The translations under genes were made by a program, and so were the position numbers. The notes beneath the pieces are model-generated. The model saw nothing but the letters and a program-made list of their open reading frames with translations, ran no database searches and was not told where the DNA came from. From NCBI GenBank assembly GCA_032358165.1, contig JAALGY010000053.1, forward strand, positions 806,001 through 870,000: a stretch of DNA of 64,000 bases, in the 5' to 3' direction. This DNA is from Diplosphaera chodatii (Eukaryota > Chlorophyta > Trebouxiophyceae > Prasiolales > Stichococcaceae). Of the stretch, positions 46,033-59,588 are shown piece after piece; positions within the stretch are counted from its first letter, which is position 1, and each line of letters begins with the position of its first letter.

Positions 46033-49000
46033 TCAGTGGTGCAACTGCTGCTGCTGCGCGCTCAGCTGCAGGGCTTTCATGCGTGCCTCTGCAGCGGCGG
46101 CGGCCCGCTCCCGCCTGGCCGCCGCCTCGTCAGCGCTGCGCTGCTGCTGCTGCTGCGCCGCTGCCGCCGCCCGCTCCGCCGGCGTCATCGCCCGGCCGCC
46201 GCCACGCACATTTGCCACCCTGCAGCGGTTGACTTGCGTCCTGATGTCAACTTCTCGAGCGCCACATCCATGTCAACAGCAGCCTCGTGCATCAGCAAGC
46301 AGCTTTGCGCTCGCATTGTCAAGAGAACATGCCGCCCGGGCCGCTGTGCATGTGTGATGCTTGTCCTTACAATTGAAAGTGTGACGTGCCCAGATGAAGC
46401 AGCACCTGGAGGCAGCATTAGCAGCAGCGGCGGCGGCGGCTTCTACCTCCTGCTCGGCTGCTGCCTTCGCCTCCTCCGCCTGCTTTGCCTTCCGCACAGC
46501 CTGCGCCTTCTTGCGTTCCTTTTCTCGCACCCTCTGCTTCGCCTTCTTCTCCGCCTGCAGACGCCGCGCCACATCACGACTGTCGACATGGCATGGCACA
46601 CGGCATGCGAACGCAAATATGCTCCTCTTCCGTATGTCTATGGGGATGTGACCAGCGTGGTACTCGTATGCAGCCATGTAGATGGCTTCTGGCAAAGGCT
46701 GCACCAAATATCCAGGCAGAAGGTGGTGTGAGCATGCTGGCAGTGGGCAGGGTGCAAGCAGCATCACTGCAGCGCACCGCGCGCGCTTCCTGATGCTGCT
46801 CCATCTCGTCAGTCAGGGCGCTGGGGATGGCGGCCCGGCTGTAGTCCCACTGCTCTGGGTGCGCTGCCATGTACCTACAGGTGTTAAGGGTACCCCTGCT
46901 CTCGCAGCCCCGGATGTCCCGTGAACTTGCGCACATGTTGGTGCCATGCCATCATCACAAGCAGAGCTTCCAGAAGGCCAACAGAATGTCATGAAGAGCT
47001 GCATATGTAGCACCCCCGGGCCATCGCAACATGCAATTGAGCAGCCCTGAACAGCGGCGCTGGCGCACCTGCGGAAGGCGTCCCGCACCGCCTTGTGCGT
47101 GGCCAGCAGATAGGGCGGGCGGCCGCGGGCGTCGCACTGCGCGGGGTCCTGCCCGCTGTCCAGCAGGTACTGCACCTGCTTGGAGGGCGCACACCATCAT
47201 GTTACCAATTGAGCGGCAGCAGAATGGCGAAGGTTTTCATGCAGCTTTCAGTCGACCTTCATCCAGATATGTAAGGCGCAGCAGCATGCAGTGCATCTAG
47301 CAGGCCCAATGACTGCTGCAGCGGAGGCGAGTTTCCAGGCAGCCGCATCCTCCACACCTTGTCGGCATCGCCGGCAATGGCTGCACGGTGCAGCCGCGGC
47401 AGCGGGATCGCCTCTTCCTGCTCCTGGTCCTGCTGCTGCACCGCCGCTGACTGCTGTACTGGCGGCGTCGCTGACTGCGGTGCCTGGCTGCCTGCGTCCG
47501 CTGCTGCTGCTGCTGGCGCAGCAGAAGACGGCTGTCCGGCAGCCGGCTGCTCGGCAGCGTACACAGAGGCCAGGATGCGCACCACCCGCTTGGCCTCCGC
47601 AAATGTGGGACGCCTGACAGTGCAGCAGGGCACACCATGCTGAGTGCTGCGACATCATGATGTGCGCTTCAGATGCTGCAGCATCCTCGTTATTCCAGAT
47701 GTTGCAGCACATTGGCACATTGAATCATATGCACCTGGTGGGGAATGGGATCCGGCGGACCCGCGTGTCCGACCGGCTGAGCGGCGGGCTGTCTCCGCCA
47801 AAGATGGCGGCTGCATTGGCGCCTGACGCCTGCAAGCACATGGGACAGGATCTGCACCGAAAGCTCTGGGGTCGGCATTACCAGAGGTACAAACACATTG
47901 AAAGCTCTGCCAACTGCGGGAAAAGCATCCGAGGTCAGAGCATCAGCGGGAGGTGTCCCTTGCCTGCACAAAGATGAGGTCGTCTGGTCCAAGCTGTGCT
48001 GCGTGCTCCTTTAGCGTACTCCTGATGTCTGCCGTCAGCATCGCCTGGCCATGGCAGTATCAGAGCTGGGATCACAACGACAGCCGGCATGCGTACTTTG
48101 TTTTCAACTTGTCACACAGCCAGATTGTATACGCCGGGCCCAGCACCCACACCTCATTGTGGCGGCGGATCTGTGAGCCTGCAGACTTGGCAAACTTGCC
48201 AGTTGCATCCTGTGTTGCCTGCCGGCCACCGGCCTTCGCCCTGCAGACGCCACAATCCATGTTGCCGCCTCCCATGGTGAGACACAGCCATTCCTAGGAT
48301 GTGTCTGAACACGTGCAGCACTAATGCAGCAAGCTGGCTGTGCAAGCCAGGTACATGCAAGGTTGAGATGGGCCTGACCTGACCACGTAGCGGTGGAAGG
48401 TTTTGTGCACGGCGACCTCGAAGAGAGGACGCTCTGCACTGGGCTGCTGCTTGCCGGCTGGCGGCGGTGCCATCGCGAAGATGGCGGCTGCAAAGTGGCC
48501 GCCGGATGACACGACGACCGCCCAGCGAGGCGGCTGCTTCCGCAACTTCACAAGCGTCTGCTGTGCCTCTGCTGGTGAGGGCGCTTCCTCGGATGCTGGG
48601 GCCAACAGGCTGCGCCACACCGCTATGCGCCGCCCATCTGCAGACATACAGTCTGGGCTCCAGGATACATGCATGAAGCAGGCCCAGACACCTTCGCCAG
48701 ATGATCCTCGCCAATGGTGCTTCGTGGGACTGCAATGCTGCCCATGACGCATATCAGATGCTACACGCGCCTGCGGCGGCAAACTGCTGCTGTGGCAGGC
48801 TGCCAGGCACACGGCCTCCATCCTGCTGGCTGCCGCTCTGCTGTTCATCGTCATCCGACGATGACCCCGAGATACTGGAGACCTGCGAGAATACGACGGT
48901 GGCAACTCCTCGATGTGGCAGTTATGCCAAAGGCCACCTTGCCCGCGACGACAGTCGTTGTGCAGCGCCAGCGAGCCTTTTTATCGCAGCTCGCCTGCGC

Positions 49001-49525
49001 ATGACGTGCAGATCGTGGTTACGAATTTGGGGGGAACGGGCTCACGTCATCGTCGCGGCTGATCAGCTGTTCGAACTGCGCCTCGTCCAGCGGCGGCCGA
49101 CCGCCGTGCCGGCGCTTCACATTGATGCGGTGCCAGTCCGACTTGAAGTGCTCCCGCTGCTCCGCCTGGCTAGAGAACGCTCCTGAGTTGGCAACTATGC
49201 CGCATGCTACGCAGCCGCACGCCACTGCAGCTGCATCTACCGCATCATTGCGGTTCGCCTGTGCGGGCTGCGCTGCAGCTGCCGAACTCTCCGCCCTGCG
49301 CGATCCCAGAGAGTTGATGAAGCCACTGGGTATGCGCTACAATTGTATCCATCAGCAAGCAGCGTGGCTGCCGCCATGCCACGGCAGGCATGGAGGACCG
49401 GGACACCTGGGCGCGGGCGGTGCAGCATCAGCGGGTGCAGCGGCAGGGTTTGCAGCGCCAACAGGCTTCAGAGCCTCGAAGAAGCTTTCCGGGAAGCTGT
49501 ATAGGCTACCTAGCACCGCTGGCAT
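46033..49525 (-). CDS. ANKZF1: Vms1/ANKZF1-type peptidyl-tRNA hydrolase with VIM motif
   Basis: This ribosome-quality-control factor releases stalled nascent chains from peptidyl-tRNA on 60S subunits and binds Cdc48/p97. It starts MPAVLGSLYSFPESFFEAL. The zinc finger is CGCVACG, then SQAEQREHFKSDWHRINVKR. The VLRF1 catalytic domain reads WAVVVSSGGHFAAAIF, EVAVHKTFHRYVVR and AKAGGRQATQDATGKFAKSA (the conserved Gln in GGRQ), then QIRRHNE, LGPDDLIFVQ and RRIPFPTRRPTFAEAKRVV. Ankyrin-like segments follow: LHRAAIAGDADKVW, and YLLDSGQDPAQCDARGRPPY with LLATHKAVRDAFR. The C-terminus is a charged Ala/Lys/Gln-rich coil with a VIM-like RERAAAAAEAR. It has about 12 exons; some borders around the ankyrin region were not fixed. 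Confidence 0.9.
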
Positions 49526-50133
49526 GGCTGTGCCGCGGGCAAAGCCAATGTGCAGAGCTGCACGCCGCACGATGCCAATTGCCTGCTGATTCCACACTCA
49601 GGCCGTCAGTGAGTGATGTCAGCGCGCCGCACTTTGTGAGATCGGAGATGGTGATGTGAACGGTATGGAGTGGTGCAATGATGACAAACACAGAATGGCA
49701 GTGATGCCGGTCCGCTGGATGTATCAGTGCAAAATGCAGTCTGCAGCATGCAAGGTAGCTGCCACAACTTTGGGTACACGACAATGCTTCTCGTTTGCTC
49801 CAGTTCCACACGCTGATACAGATGGTAATCTCAGATGCAGCCTTTCAGCTCAAAGCTAGCCTGCGCTTCGAGGTGCCATGTTTGCTTGATGGCGCATCAT
49901 AGCAGCGCAAAGAACATTGGTTGCCGCCATTCAAACACCGACTGTCATCCTGTGTCCACATGACAAGGCTGGAGAGACTCACATGCATCGTACCACTAGG
50001 CCAACCGAGCCGCAAGACGGTGTGCAATGCCAATGCTGGACGTAGACTTAGGCCATAGCAACGAGACGCTGCCACGATGCTTCAGCAGACAGGAGTCCTG
50101 GCGGCAAGCTGAATGCTGTCCCTATCCTTGGCT
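49526..50133. other. Spacer between APC13 and Vms1
   Basis: About 0.6 kb between two minus-strand genes. It should contain the Vms1 promoter and the APC13 3' UTR. A short minus-strand ORF (49845-50075) has no recognisable family features. Confidence 0.35.
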
Positions 50134-50352
50134 TCACTGAGCCGTGTGCAGCCCAGTCTCGGTCCACTTCTCGGGCTTGCCGGCGTCCCCATCCGCCTCA
50201 TTGCGCAGCTCGTCGTTCTCCTCTGTGGGCGCGACCATGCCCTCCGGCAGCGGCACATCATCATCTGGCAGCCTGTCCTGCGCCCACTCGTCGTCCACAA
50301 CGTCCAGCAGCTCCGGCTGCGAGATCAGCGTGTGGTGCACAAAGGCTGACAT
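50134..50352 (-). CDS. APC13: Anaphase-promoting complex subunit 13
   Basis: A 72-residue intronless gene. APC13 is a small scaffold-stabilising subunit of the APC/C ubiquitin ligase (BONSAI in Arabidopsis). The diagnostic segment LLDVVDDEWAQDRLPDDDVP is present, followed by LPEGMVAPTEE and an acidic stretch, and the C-terminal W-x-x-x-G-L of the family appears as KWTETGL. Length and layout match plant and animal APC13. ATG 50352 to TGA 50134-50136 is open throughout. The gene could easily be missed because of its size. Confidence 0.88.
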   Translation of the reverse strand: MSAFVHHTLISQPELLDVVDDEWAQDRLPDDDVPLPEGMVAPTEENDELRNEADGDAGKPEKWTETGLHTAQ

Positions 50353-50789
50353 GGACCACGGCGTGGCTTATATCAGCCGCAAGTGTGGGACGGTGAGATG
50401 TTGCCCAGTAGCGATGGTAAGCAGTGGTGCATTCCTAGCGCTGGTGCATGGGTATGCTGCTCCAGTTTGCAGCCTCTAGGCTGCAGTGTGCCTGCCACCA
50501 ATAACTGAGCGATGTTTCAGCTGTTCTGCACCTGGGACCGCTGTGAGCAGGAAATGAAGATGGTTCGCATGCTCCAAGGCCAGCTAAACTGCGCTGCGCG
50601 CTTGATGCTGATTAGGCAGCAGCCACAGCAGCAGAGTAAGCCTGTTCAACACCACTGACAAAGACAATACTCAGCTGTGCCTCATGTGCTTGGCCTCTGG
50701 GCACTGAAAACCCTAGATCTCTGCCAGCTGCACCTGCAGATCTCGCACACAATGCAGGTGCACCTGGCCCTGTCGCGCATATCGCGACA
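50353..50789. promoter_or_regulatory. Divergent promoter, APC13 / NAXE
   Basis: About 0.44 kb between starts. No coding exon supported. It is assigned by position only. Confidence 0.35.
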
Positions 50790-52351
50790 ATGCGAGCTGC
50801 AGTGCAGCCGCTGAAGACCTTGGCAGTTCACCGTGCAAGCCGTACGCGCCGAGTATTGTCTTACGTTGCTCCGACACCCTTGCAGCAACTACAAAACATA
50901 GCACCAAGCAGGGTCAGCAAGCACGCTAACCTGCTCTGCAGCAGCGAAGCGCTGACAACATCCGTTGGAGCTTCCGCCGACATGACGGACATCACCTATT
51001 TGTGAGCCTGCATGTTATCAGCACATCAGGGCACCTTCACAACAGGTCTTGCATTTGTTCTGAGACTACACTGCCATACCTGTCAGGTCCCAAGAGCAGG
51101 CGCAGAACCTGGATGCAGACCTCATGGGGCCCGACATCAGCTTCAGCATCGATCAGGTGAGGTCTCCGTAATGGCGAGAGGATAGCTGCGCAGCGCTGGG
51201 TGCAGCAGCAACGGGCGGTGCCCTGTGCAGCTGATGGAGCTGGCGGGGCTATCGGTCGCAAGTGCGGTACACCAGGAGTACGAGCGCTGCAAGCGGGTGC
51301 TGATTCTGGTGGGGCCTGGCAACAACGGCGGCGATGGTCTGGTTGCGGCTCGGCACTTGTGGCAATTTGGGCACCAGATCGAGGTGAGCGCGCCCTGACG
51401 TCGGGCATGCACACTGAGCATGTTAAGTTGACAATTTGCTGTCTTCCGTAACAACTTGCGCATTGGCCTGATCTATGTGCGAAGGCAAGTAGATGCCCAT
51501 TGATTCAGGCTGCCATCTTGTCACAGGTCTGCTACCCCAAGCGTACAGATAAGCCCTTGTTCCACAGCCTGGTGAAGCAGTGCGAGGCGCACGGCATCGC
51601 TTTTGTTGAGCCAGACCAGCTGCCATCACAGCCCGGGCAGCTTAGTGAAAGGGCGGATGTGGTTCTGGACAGCTTGTTTGGCTTCAGCTTCAAGGTGCAG
51701 TGCCACCCCATCACGTGCTGTCGATGACATTTGCTTCTGTTGCAGCTCTACTGCTAGCGAAGCCGTTGCCTGCTTTGTTACAGCCGCTTGCTGCACGTGC
51801 ATCGATGTTGGTGCTGGCAGAATGCAGCTGAGCCATCCTGCATGTGTGGGGCAGGGTCCGCCGCGGGCGCCGCTGGACAAGCTGCTCGATGTGATCAAGC
51901 CAGCAGCAAAGCCGCCACCAGTCGTCAGCGTCGACATACCCTCTGGTGTGGCTGCGCAGGAGCTGCTGCCAGCTACCTCTCTTTGACTGGCTCTTGCAGC
52001 TCACTAGCATGCCGTCATGCCAAGCTGCAAGAGCAGTTGGATTCGTAGCGCAGGCTGGGATGTGGAGCAGGGCGATGCCAGTGGCGATGGCATCAAGCCC
52101 GACATGCTCATCAGTCTGACCGCCCCAAAGCTTTGTGCAAAGCATTTCCAAGGCACACACTACCTCGGAGGTCGCTTCGTGCCCCCGCATATCAGGGTGT
52201 GTGAATCGCCTAGCCTGCATGGATGCTTGCAGACATCCTCACACCGGCCATCCCATCACGAGTGCGTAAGGATGTTGCGACTGCACTGCAGGAGAAGTAT
52301 CTACTGAAGCTGCCAGACTACCCTGGGGTGCAGCAGTGTGTCAAATTGTAA
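50790..52351 (+). CDS. NAXE: NAD(P)H-hydrate epimerase (YjeF-N domain)
   Basis: The enzyme epimerises R- and S-NAD(P)HX so that a dehydratase can repair damaged cofactor. Seven exons join in phase: 50790-51001, 51087-51156, 51231-51383, 51527-51694, 51855-51945, 52054-52196 and 52292-52351, giving 298 residues. The first about 65 residues ([20 protein letters not shown] and on) form an organelle targeting peptide. The catalytic domain reads [111 protein letters not shown] and [12 protein letters not shown], ending [14 protein letters not shown]. The fusion to a pyridoxamine-phosphate oxidase domain known in plants is absent, as the protein stops right after the YjeF-N domain. Confidence 0.95.
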
Positions 52352-52649
52352 TGGTATGGTTCTGACGTGGCAATTGCAGCGGGCACATGTCTGGTTAGTG
52401 AGCAGTGCTAGACCATCTGGACAGCTTAGGGCTGCTGGACATTGTAGTGACAGCTACACCAGGTGTAGCTGCTCGTGTGCAACGCTTCGACTGGTGCTCT
52501 GTCAAGGGGGCATGTTCTAAAATCCGGTGGGCATGCACCAAAAAGCGAGGTCTATCTAACAGTGCAACAAATCAGGGCGCAAGACCGCGCTCAGGCAACA
52601 GAGATGGGTTCGCGATCCGCTGGGTGCAGCACGCAACCCAGCAGGCGAA
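52352..52649. other. Convergent 3' region, NAXE / CAF1
   Basis: About 0.3 kb between the two stop codons. No feature seen. Confidence 0.4.
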
Positions 52650-54823
52650 TCAGTCATGAATTGTCAGCTCATTGTTGCCATCCTGCACGAGACATACCAC
52701 CATGAGCGCCATGCAATGCGGCTCTGTCAGAACACTCGTCATGGATAAGGTGATGCACAGATAGCCAACGGCAGCGCAGGGGGAACACCGATGGAGATGT
52801 GCATGAGCACAGGGCGGAAGAATGCGGACCAAACCGAGGCCATAGAGGACGTCGCGGTGGTTGTCCATCGACTCTACGCCCGCAAAGGACGTCTTGGCGA
52901 GTTTGATGAACGTGGCTGATGTCAGCAGGCTGTCAGAGCCAGCCTGTGTGAGCAGAGAAGCAGTTCATCTACATCAGATGGCGATCTGTACAAAGTGGCG
53001 GATGTATAGAAGGATGCTGTAGGATGTACAACCGAGCACGGTGCACAACCTTGCCATCATGAACGATAGGTTCTCACCTGGTGCTGCGGACCCATGCGGT
53101 TGACCTCGAGGCTCTCCGCCAACTTGTTCAGACCGCCGTGCAAGTTGTCGCAGAACTTCATGAGGTACTTGATGTCGTAGACTGTAGGAAAGTATATCTG
53201 CAGCAGCCAAACGGCACATGAATGTCGGTACCTCTTGGGTACTGCGATAAGCAACGGGAAAGTGCGCTACAAGTCGCCAGCTGCATGAGCTGATGTGAAA
53301 AGGCTTATGCCACAGAGGGCCGGCCAAGCCCATGGACAGTTACCTTCAGCAGCTCAAAGAAGTCGGCTTCTGATTGCGGCAGTGGCTGGCACGTCAGCAC
53401 CTTCAGCAGGTAGCCGAAATCGTAGCCGCTGTGGAACGTGATCCACCGCACCTGCATTGCTTCAGTGGGGTTTGTGCATACTCATGACAAGTTGCTCTTC
53501 GTTGTGACTACAGCCCCTCCGTGTGTGGTTCGTAGTAACGCATGTGCAGCAGGCACGCACTGACGTAATCAGCACATATGGTCGGGTGCCACTCACGTCC
53601 TCGTTGAGCACGATGCCTGACGACATCAGCAGCTCCCCGAACTTGTGCACGTCGATGCCGCGCGCCTCGTTCTGCGCGAAGTCGATGCCTGACTGCTTCA
53701 GAAGCTCAATGCTGTCCTGGGCGTACATGTCGTCCTGCAGCTTGAACTCCCTGCAGAAGGCGACAGCAAATCAGTGAGTAGATTAGGGTCAAAACCACCT
53801 GAACACCAATACTACTGTTTAACGGATAGAGTTGACCAAGTCTGCAGACAAGTATGCTCTTGCCCGCATGCCTGCAGGCTGTTTCGTTTCGGCATTTGGT
53901 GTCACGCTCACTTGAAGTTGAACTGCCAGACGCACAGCTCCCCATTGCAGGTGGGCAGGTTGCCTTGCGCGTCTGTGAACGTGAGGCCTAACTGAATGAG
54001 CTTCAGCATGTCCACATTGCACCTGCGAAGTGTCAGGCGCCCCTGTTAGGAGTGATGCACGGATTTGCATCCAGCCGCACGCCACTCCTGCCTGACGCCA
54101 CAGTGTGCAGTCACAGCCGCACGCCCCCTGGCACACAGCCAGCCTCTGCACTGGACTCGTTGCATCACCAGAAACTTAACAGCCTGCTCATAAGGTACTC
54201 CGCAGCACGCGCCTGAGCATCTGGTAGTGGTATTCGCCACTGTTTTTGAAGTTGCCCACTGGACGCGCCACCACCCCGGGAAACTCCGTGTCCATGGCCA
54301 AGTACGGGTACTCGTCCACAATCCCCCGTATCACCGACATCTCCTCCTCCAAGTTGTTCGCCCATACCTGCAGACCATACGCGCGGCATCGAGCATGACC
54401 TCGCTTCTGTGGTGCACAAGTACTGCCTGCCGTCCCTGACGGGCGGATGGCAGAATACCCATCCTCCTTGCAAGACCCAGCTCGTGGTTTGGAAGCTGCG
54501 CGGACTGCTGCCCACTGCGGCATTGCGGCACCCAAAAGGCGCTGAGATGTGGATCCGCCTTGATCCATGACGAATCAACCGAGCAGCTGACATTGGGAAG
54601 CGCTGCTAACAGCAGCCGCTGTGTACAAGTGCATCACCCATTCAAGCACTGACAGCTGTCTGTCCTGAGTAGGTTGGACTACGACCAAACCTGCAGGATG
54701 TGACCCCCAAATGTGGCATGCAACAGGTGGGTGGTGCAGGCAGCGAGGAGGGCAGCGACCCACCTCACGAACCCTCAGTTGCTGTCCATCCGGGGTGTCA
54801 CACACGATGCCTTCCACTGTCAT
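52650..54823 (-). CDS. CAF1: CCR4-NOT deadenylase subunit CAF1 (POP2/CNOT7)
   Basis: CAF1 shortens mRNA poly(A) tails as a DEDD 3'-5' exonuclease in the CCR4-NOT complex. Seven minus-strand exons join in phase: 54823-54764, 54367-54213, 54022-53912, 53750-53597, 53451-53344, 53197-53078 and 52943-52650, giving 333 residues. The first exon ([20 protein letters not shown]) joins [16 protein letters not shown]. The catalytic segments are [86 protein letters not shown] and [21 protein letters not shown] acidic residues are in place. The C-terminal tail, from about [13 protein letters not shown] on, is longer than usual and not conserved. Intron 2 needs a GC donor (CTCAG then gcgcgt). Confidence 0.95.
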
Positions 54824-55310
54824 GTCGGGTGCAGAGCCCCTGTTTCGTCGTCATGCGTTGGTACCAGTCTGACTCCAGCAGAAGCCGGCCCTGCTGTCAG
54901 CTGTGCAAGTGCTGCTACGGCTGAGTGCGTTGACGACCTCTGCGACTCATCTTTGGAAGTCTTTGTGACCTGCCAGGCGTGAGATATGTTGATCGTGCCT
55001 GGACTCCAGGGTATTGGGGTTGGTCGCTTTTGCGCAGGGCAAGTTGGTGCATTCCAGCAAACGCCGCTGTATTGCCAACACTTTGCACACTCGCACTCCT
55101 GCACGAGCACACTCTGCTCACGCATGCTCTACTGGTGCAGTAGCGGCTTTCGGCGCACATCTAGCGGCTCAGAGTGACGACAAGACGCATCCCTCCCGCC
55201 CCAAGGCTGGGCCCTGTGTCTATGCGTCTAGCAGCGGCCGCGTGCAGCATGCGCATGTGTCCGCTTCCTCGACAGTCACAACGGCGCTAAGGGGGAGGGC
55301 CGCTGTGTCT
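54824..55310. promoter_or_regulatory. Divergent promoter, CAF1 / CK2 alpha
   Basis: About 0.49 kb between starts. The frame before the CK2 ATG is open from about 55014 but has no usable ATG. No named element seen. Confidence 0.35.
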
Positions 55311-57774
<2,464 letters not shown>

Positions 57775-58284
57775 TGCTACCAGTGCCAGCAGCAGCGGCT
57801 GGAGCCGCGCAGCAGGGTACACACAGCAGACAGCAGGCAGAGAGAGGGCGTGGTCTTTGGTGGTGAGTGTTGTGGCCGTGGTCAGCAACGCACGAAGCAG
57901 TCGGTGGGTAGTGCAGCCACGGTGCTGCGTACGCAACCCCTGCACCTATCAATGTCCCTGGTGCCCATGGGCACTTACGTCATCAGCACCCCTGGCTGTG
58001 GCGCCCCTCGTCAAGCATATCAGAGAGTAGAGCTGTGCAAAGGGACGCAGACTGGCAGCAGGACAGTGCAGCTGGGGAACCTTTTGTTTGGTCTGTACTT
58101 ATAAGGGTGTCGGTTGGCGTCCTGACAAGTGAGCCGCGAGTCGACCGTTGCAATGTCAACAGAATTCTGTAAGCAATAGCTCAGTGCGACACCAAGGTTG
58201 CGAGGATCCCCGACAGATCAAGCAATACTACAAGCCTTCAGCAGCAACGACTGACAACGCCATGATGTACAGGCAAGATAACCG
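57775..58284. other. Convergent 3' region, CK2 alpha / DCC protein
   Basis: About 0.5 kb tail-to-tail spacer. A TGTAA is present near 58168. No gene recognised. Confidence 0.4.
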
Positions 58285-59010
58285 CTAGTTGCATGTCCGC
58301 TCGTCACGCCTTCTGAGTATGGTCTCGAAATCCTCGCGTCCAGTGATCGGCAACCTGTACTTCGCCCACACTGCATACACAGCATCGGCCGCTTTCCTGA
58401 GTGGCTCGTACTTGGTGAACCCGTAGACCCAACCCAGGCCCACAGCCTCGTACAGCCTGGCAAACACTTCGATGTTCTTGATGACAGTGCCGTCCTTGTT
58501 GACGGCATGGATCTCGCCCATCGCCTGCTCATAGGAAATCCCCGCGTTGTCTGCAGCGCTGTAGTCTGGGGCAGCAATGTCCACAAAGCTGATTTTGCCC
58601 TGCTCTGCATCTCGGCGCTTCAGCATGTTGACCTCGCGCATGCACAGCGGGCAGTCTCCATCATAAAGCATCTTGATGTCCCAGCTGGGAGTGACATCTG
58701 GGTTTTGTTGCTGTCGCTCCGTCTGTTGCTGTTGCTGCTGCTGCTGCGGCGGCTGCTGTTGTACGCTGCTGCCGGCATTGGCAGCCGATGCGCAGATGAC
58801 GCTCCCATTGCGCCTCTGCATGCCATGCTGTTGAGGCAACGCTGGTGCATGTAGCAACGACGGTTGCAGGGCAATGCTGTGAGGGGAGCGAACCCTTTGC
58901 TGCACCAGGTTGCTCCGCAAAAGCGGTGCTGCCGCTGCCCTCATGATGGTGCGTGCATGACTGGCGCTGAGACAGCTGCAGCGCTGGTGCAGGGTACAGA
59001 TCTGACGCAT
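58285..59010 (-). CDS. DCC (DUF393) family thiol-disulfide oxidoreductase-like protein, plastid-targeted
   Basis: An intronless gene, unlike nearly all its neighbours, of 241 residues from ATG 59010. The N-terminus is rich in Arg/Ser/Ala and resembles a transit peptide ending near GSVICASAANA. A poly-Gln run follows. The DUF393/DCC domain carries the redox motif MLYDGDCPLCMREVNMLKRR (DxxCxxC), then KISFVDIAAPDYS, YEQAMGEIHAVNKDGTVI, FARLYEAVGLGWVYGF and a C-terminal AVYAVWAKYRLPITGR. Family members are thioredoxin-fold-like and mostly uncharacterised; plant homologues are plastid or mitochondrial. A second Met (MRAAAAPLLRS) is a possible start. Confidence 0.9.
   Translation of the reverse strand: MRQICTLHQRCSCLSASHARTIMRAAAAPLLRSNLVQQRVRSPHSIALQPSLLHAPALPQQHGMQRRNGSVICASAANAGSSVQQQPPQQQQQQQQTERQQQNPDVTPSWDIKMLYDGDCPLCMREVNMLKRRDAEQGKISFVDIAAPDYSAADNAGISYEQAMGEIHAVNKDGTVIKNIEVFARLYEAVGLGWVYGFTKYEPLRKAADAVYAVWAKYRLPITGREDFETILRRRDERTCN
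58724..58759 (-). repeat. CAG/CAA triplet run coding poly-Gln in the DCC protein
   Basis: On the minus strand, CAG and CAA triplets encode two Gln runs between the transit peptide and the DUF393 domain. The run lies outside the conserved domain. Confidence 0.8.
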
Positions 59011-59588
59011 CGTCACGTTGACAGATAAGAAGATAGCGAAACTGCAGGGCAGGTGCGTGCTGAAAAAGCTGCCATATGCCTAAACAGACTCAGTCCGTAC
59101 TCTCATCGGCCGGCCACGTGGAATCGCGGGGGCCAACGAACATCTCCTGCGAGCCAGATCGCGCACACTGTTGCGCGATCCTTCATAGCGTGAATCTTGC
59201 ACGGTCGTCGTATGACTGCAGCTCTTGCGGCGTGCTGCGCTTCCGCTCCCGCGACGCCAAATTCCCGCCAGCGGCAAAGATACTTCTCAGGATCTCTGCA
59301 GTCATTTGGTGGAGATCGGGCCTTTTTTCAGTGCCCCGGCATGAGACAAATAACGCTCAACTACTATCTTCGACACTGGATTAGGGTTTACAGCTGCCGC
59401 GTGCGAAAGCTTCGTGGCGGTAACTCAAAAAAAAGTTCCCCAGCTGAGTTCGACCAACGTATTGATCCCCACACTTTTGCTTGCGCTGCACTCAGCTGCC
59501 GCCTGAGGGCTCGGCAAGCAGCGTGCTATTGCATAGACGCCAAGGAGCAAGCTGCGCGGCCCCGATCGTCTCTGCTGTGGCTCGCACA
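59011..59588. promoter_or_regulatory. Divergent promoter, DCC protein / cyclin
   Basis: About 0.58 kb between starts, less GC-rich than the flanking exons. No defined element seen. Confidence 0.35.

Noticed and set aside
49845..50075. Small minus-strand ORF between Vms1 and APC13
   Set aside because: No conserved segment, no splice partners and no ATG context. It was treated as spacer.
10157..54823. Functional cluster of RNA and translation genes (LARP1, RRP3, eS4, Gemin2, Vms1, CAF1)
   Set aside because: They are scattered among unrelated genes on both strands with separate promoters. Housekeeping genes are expected by chance in such a window.
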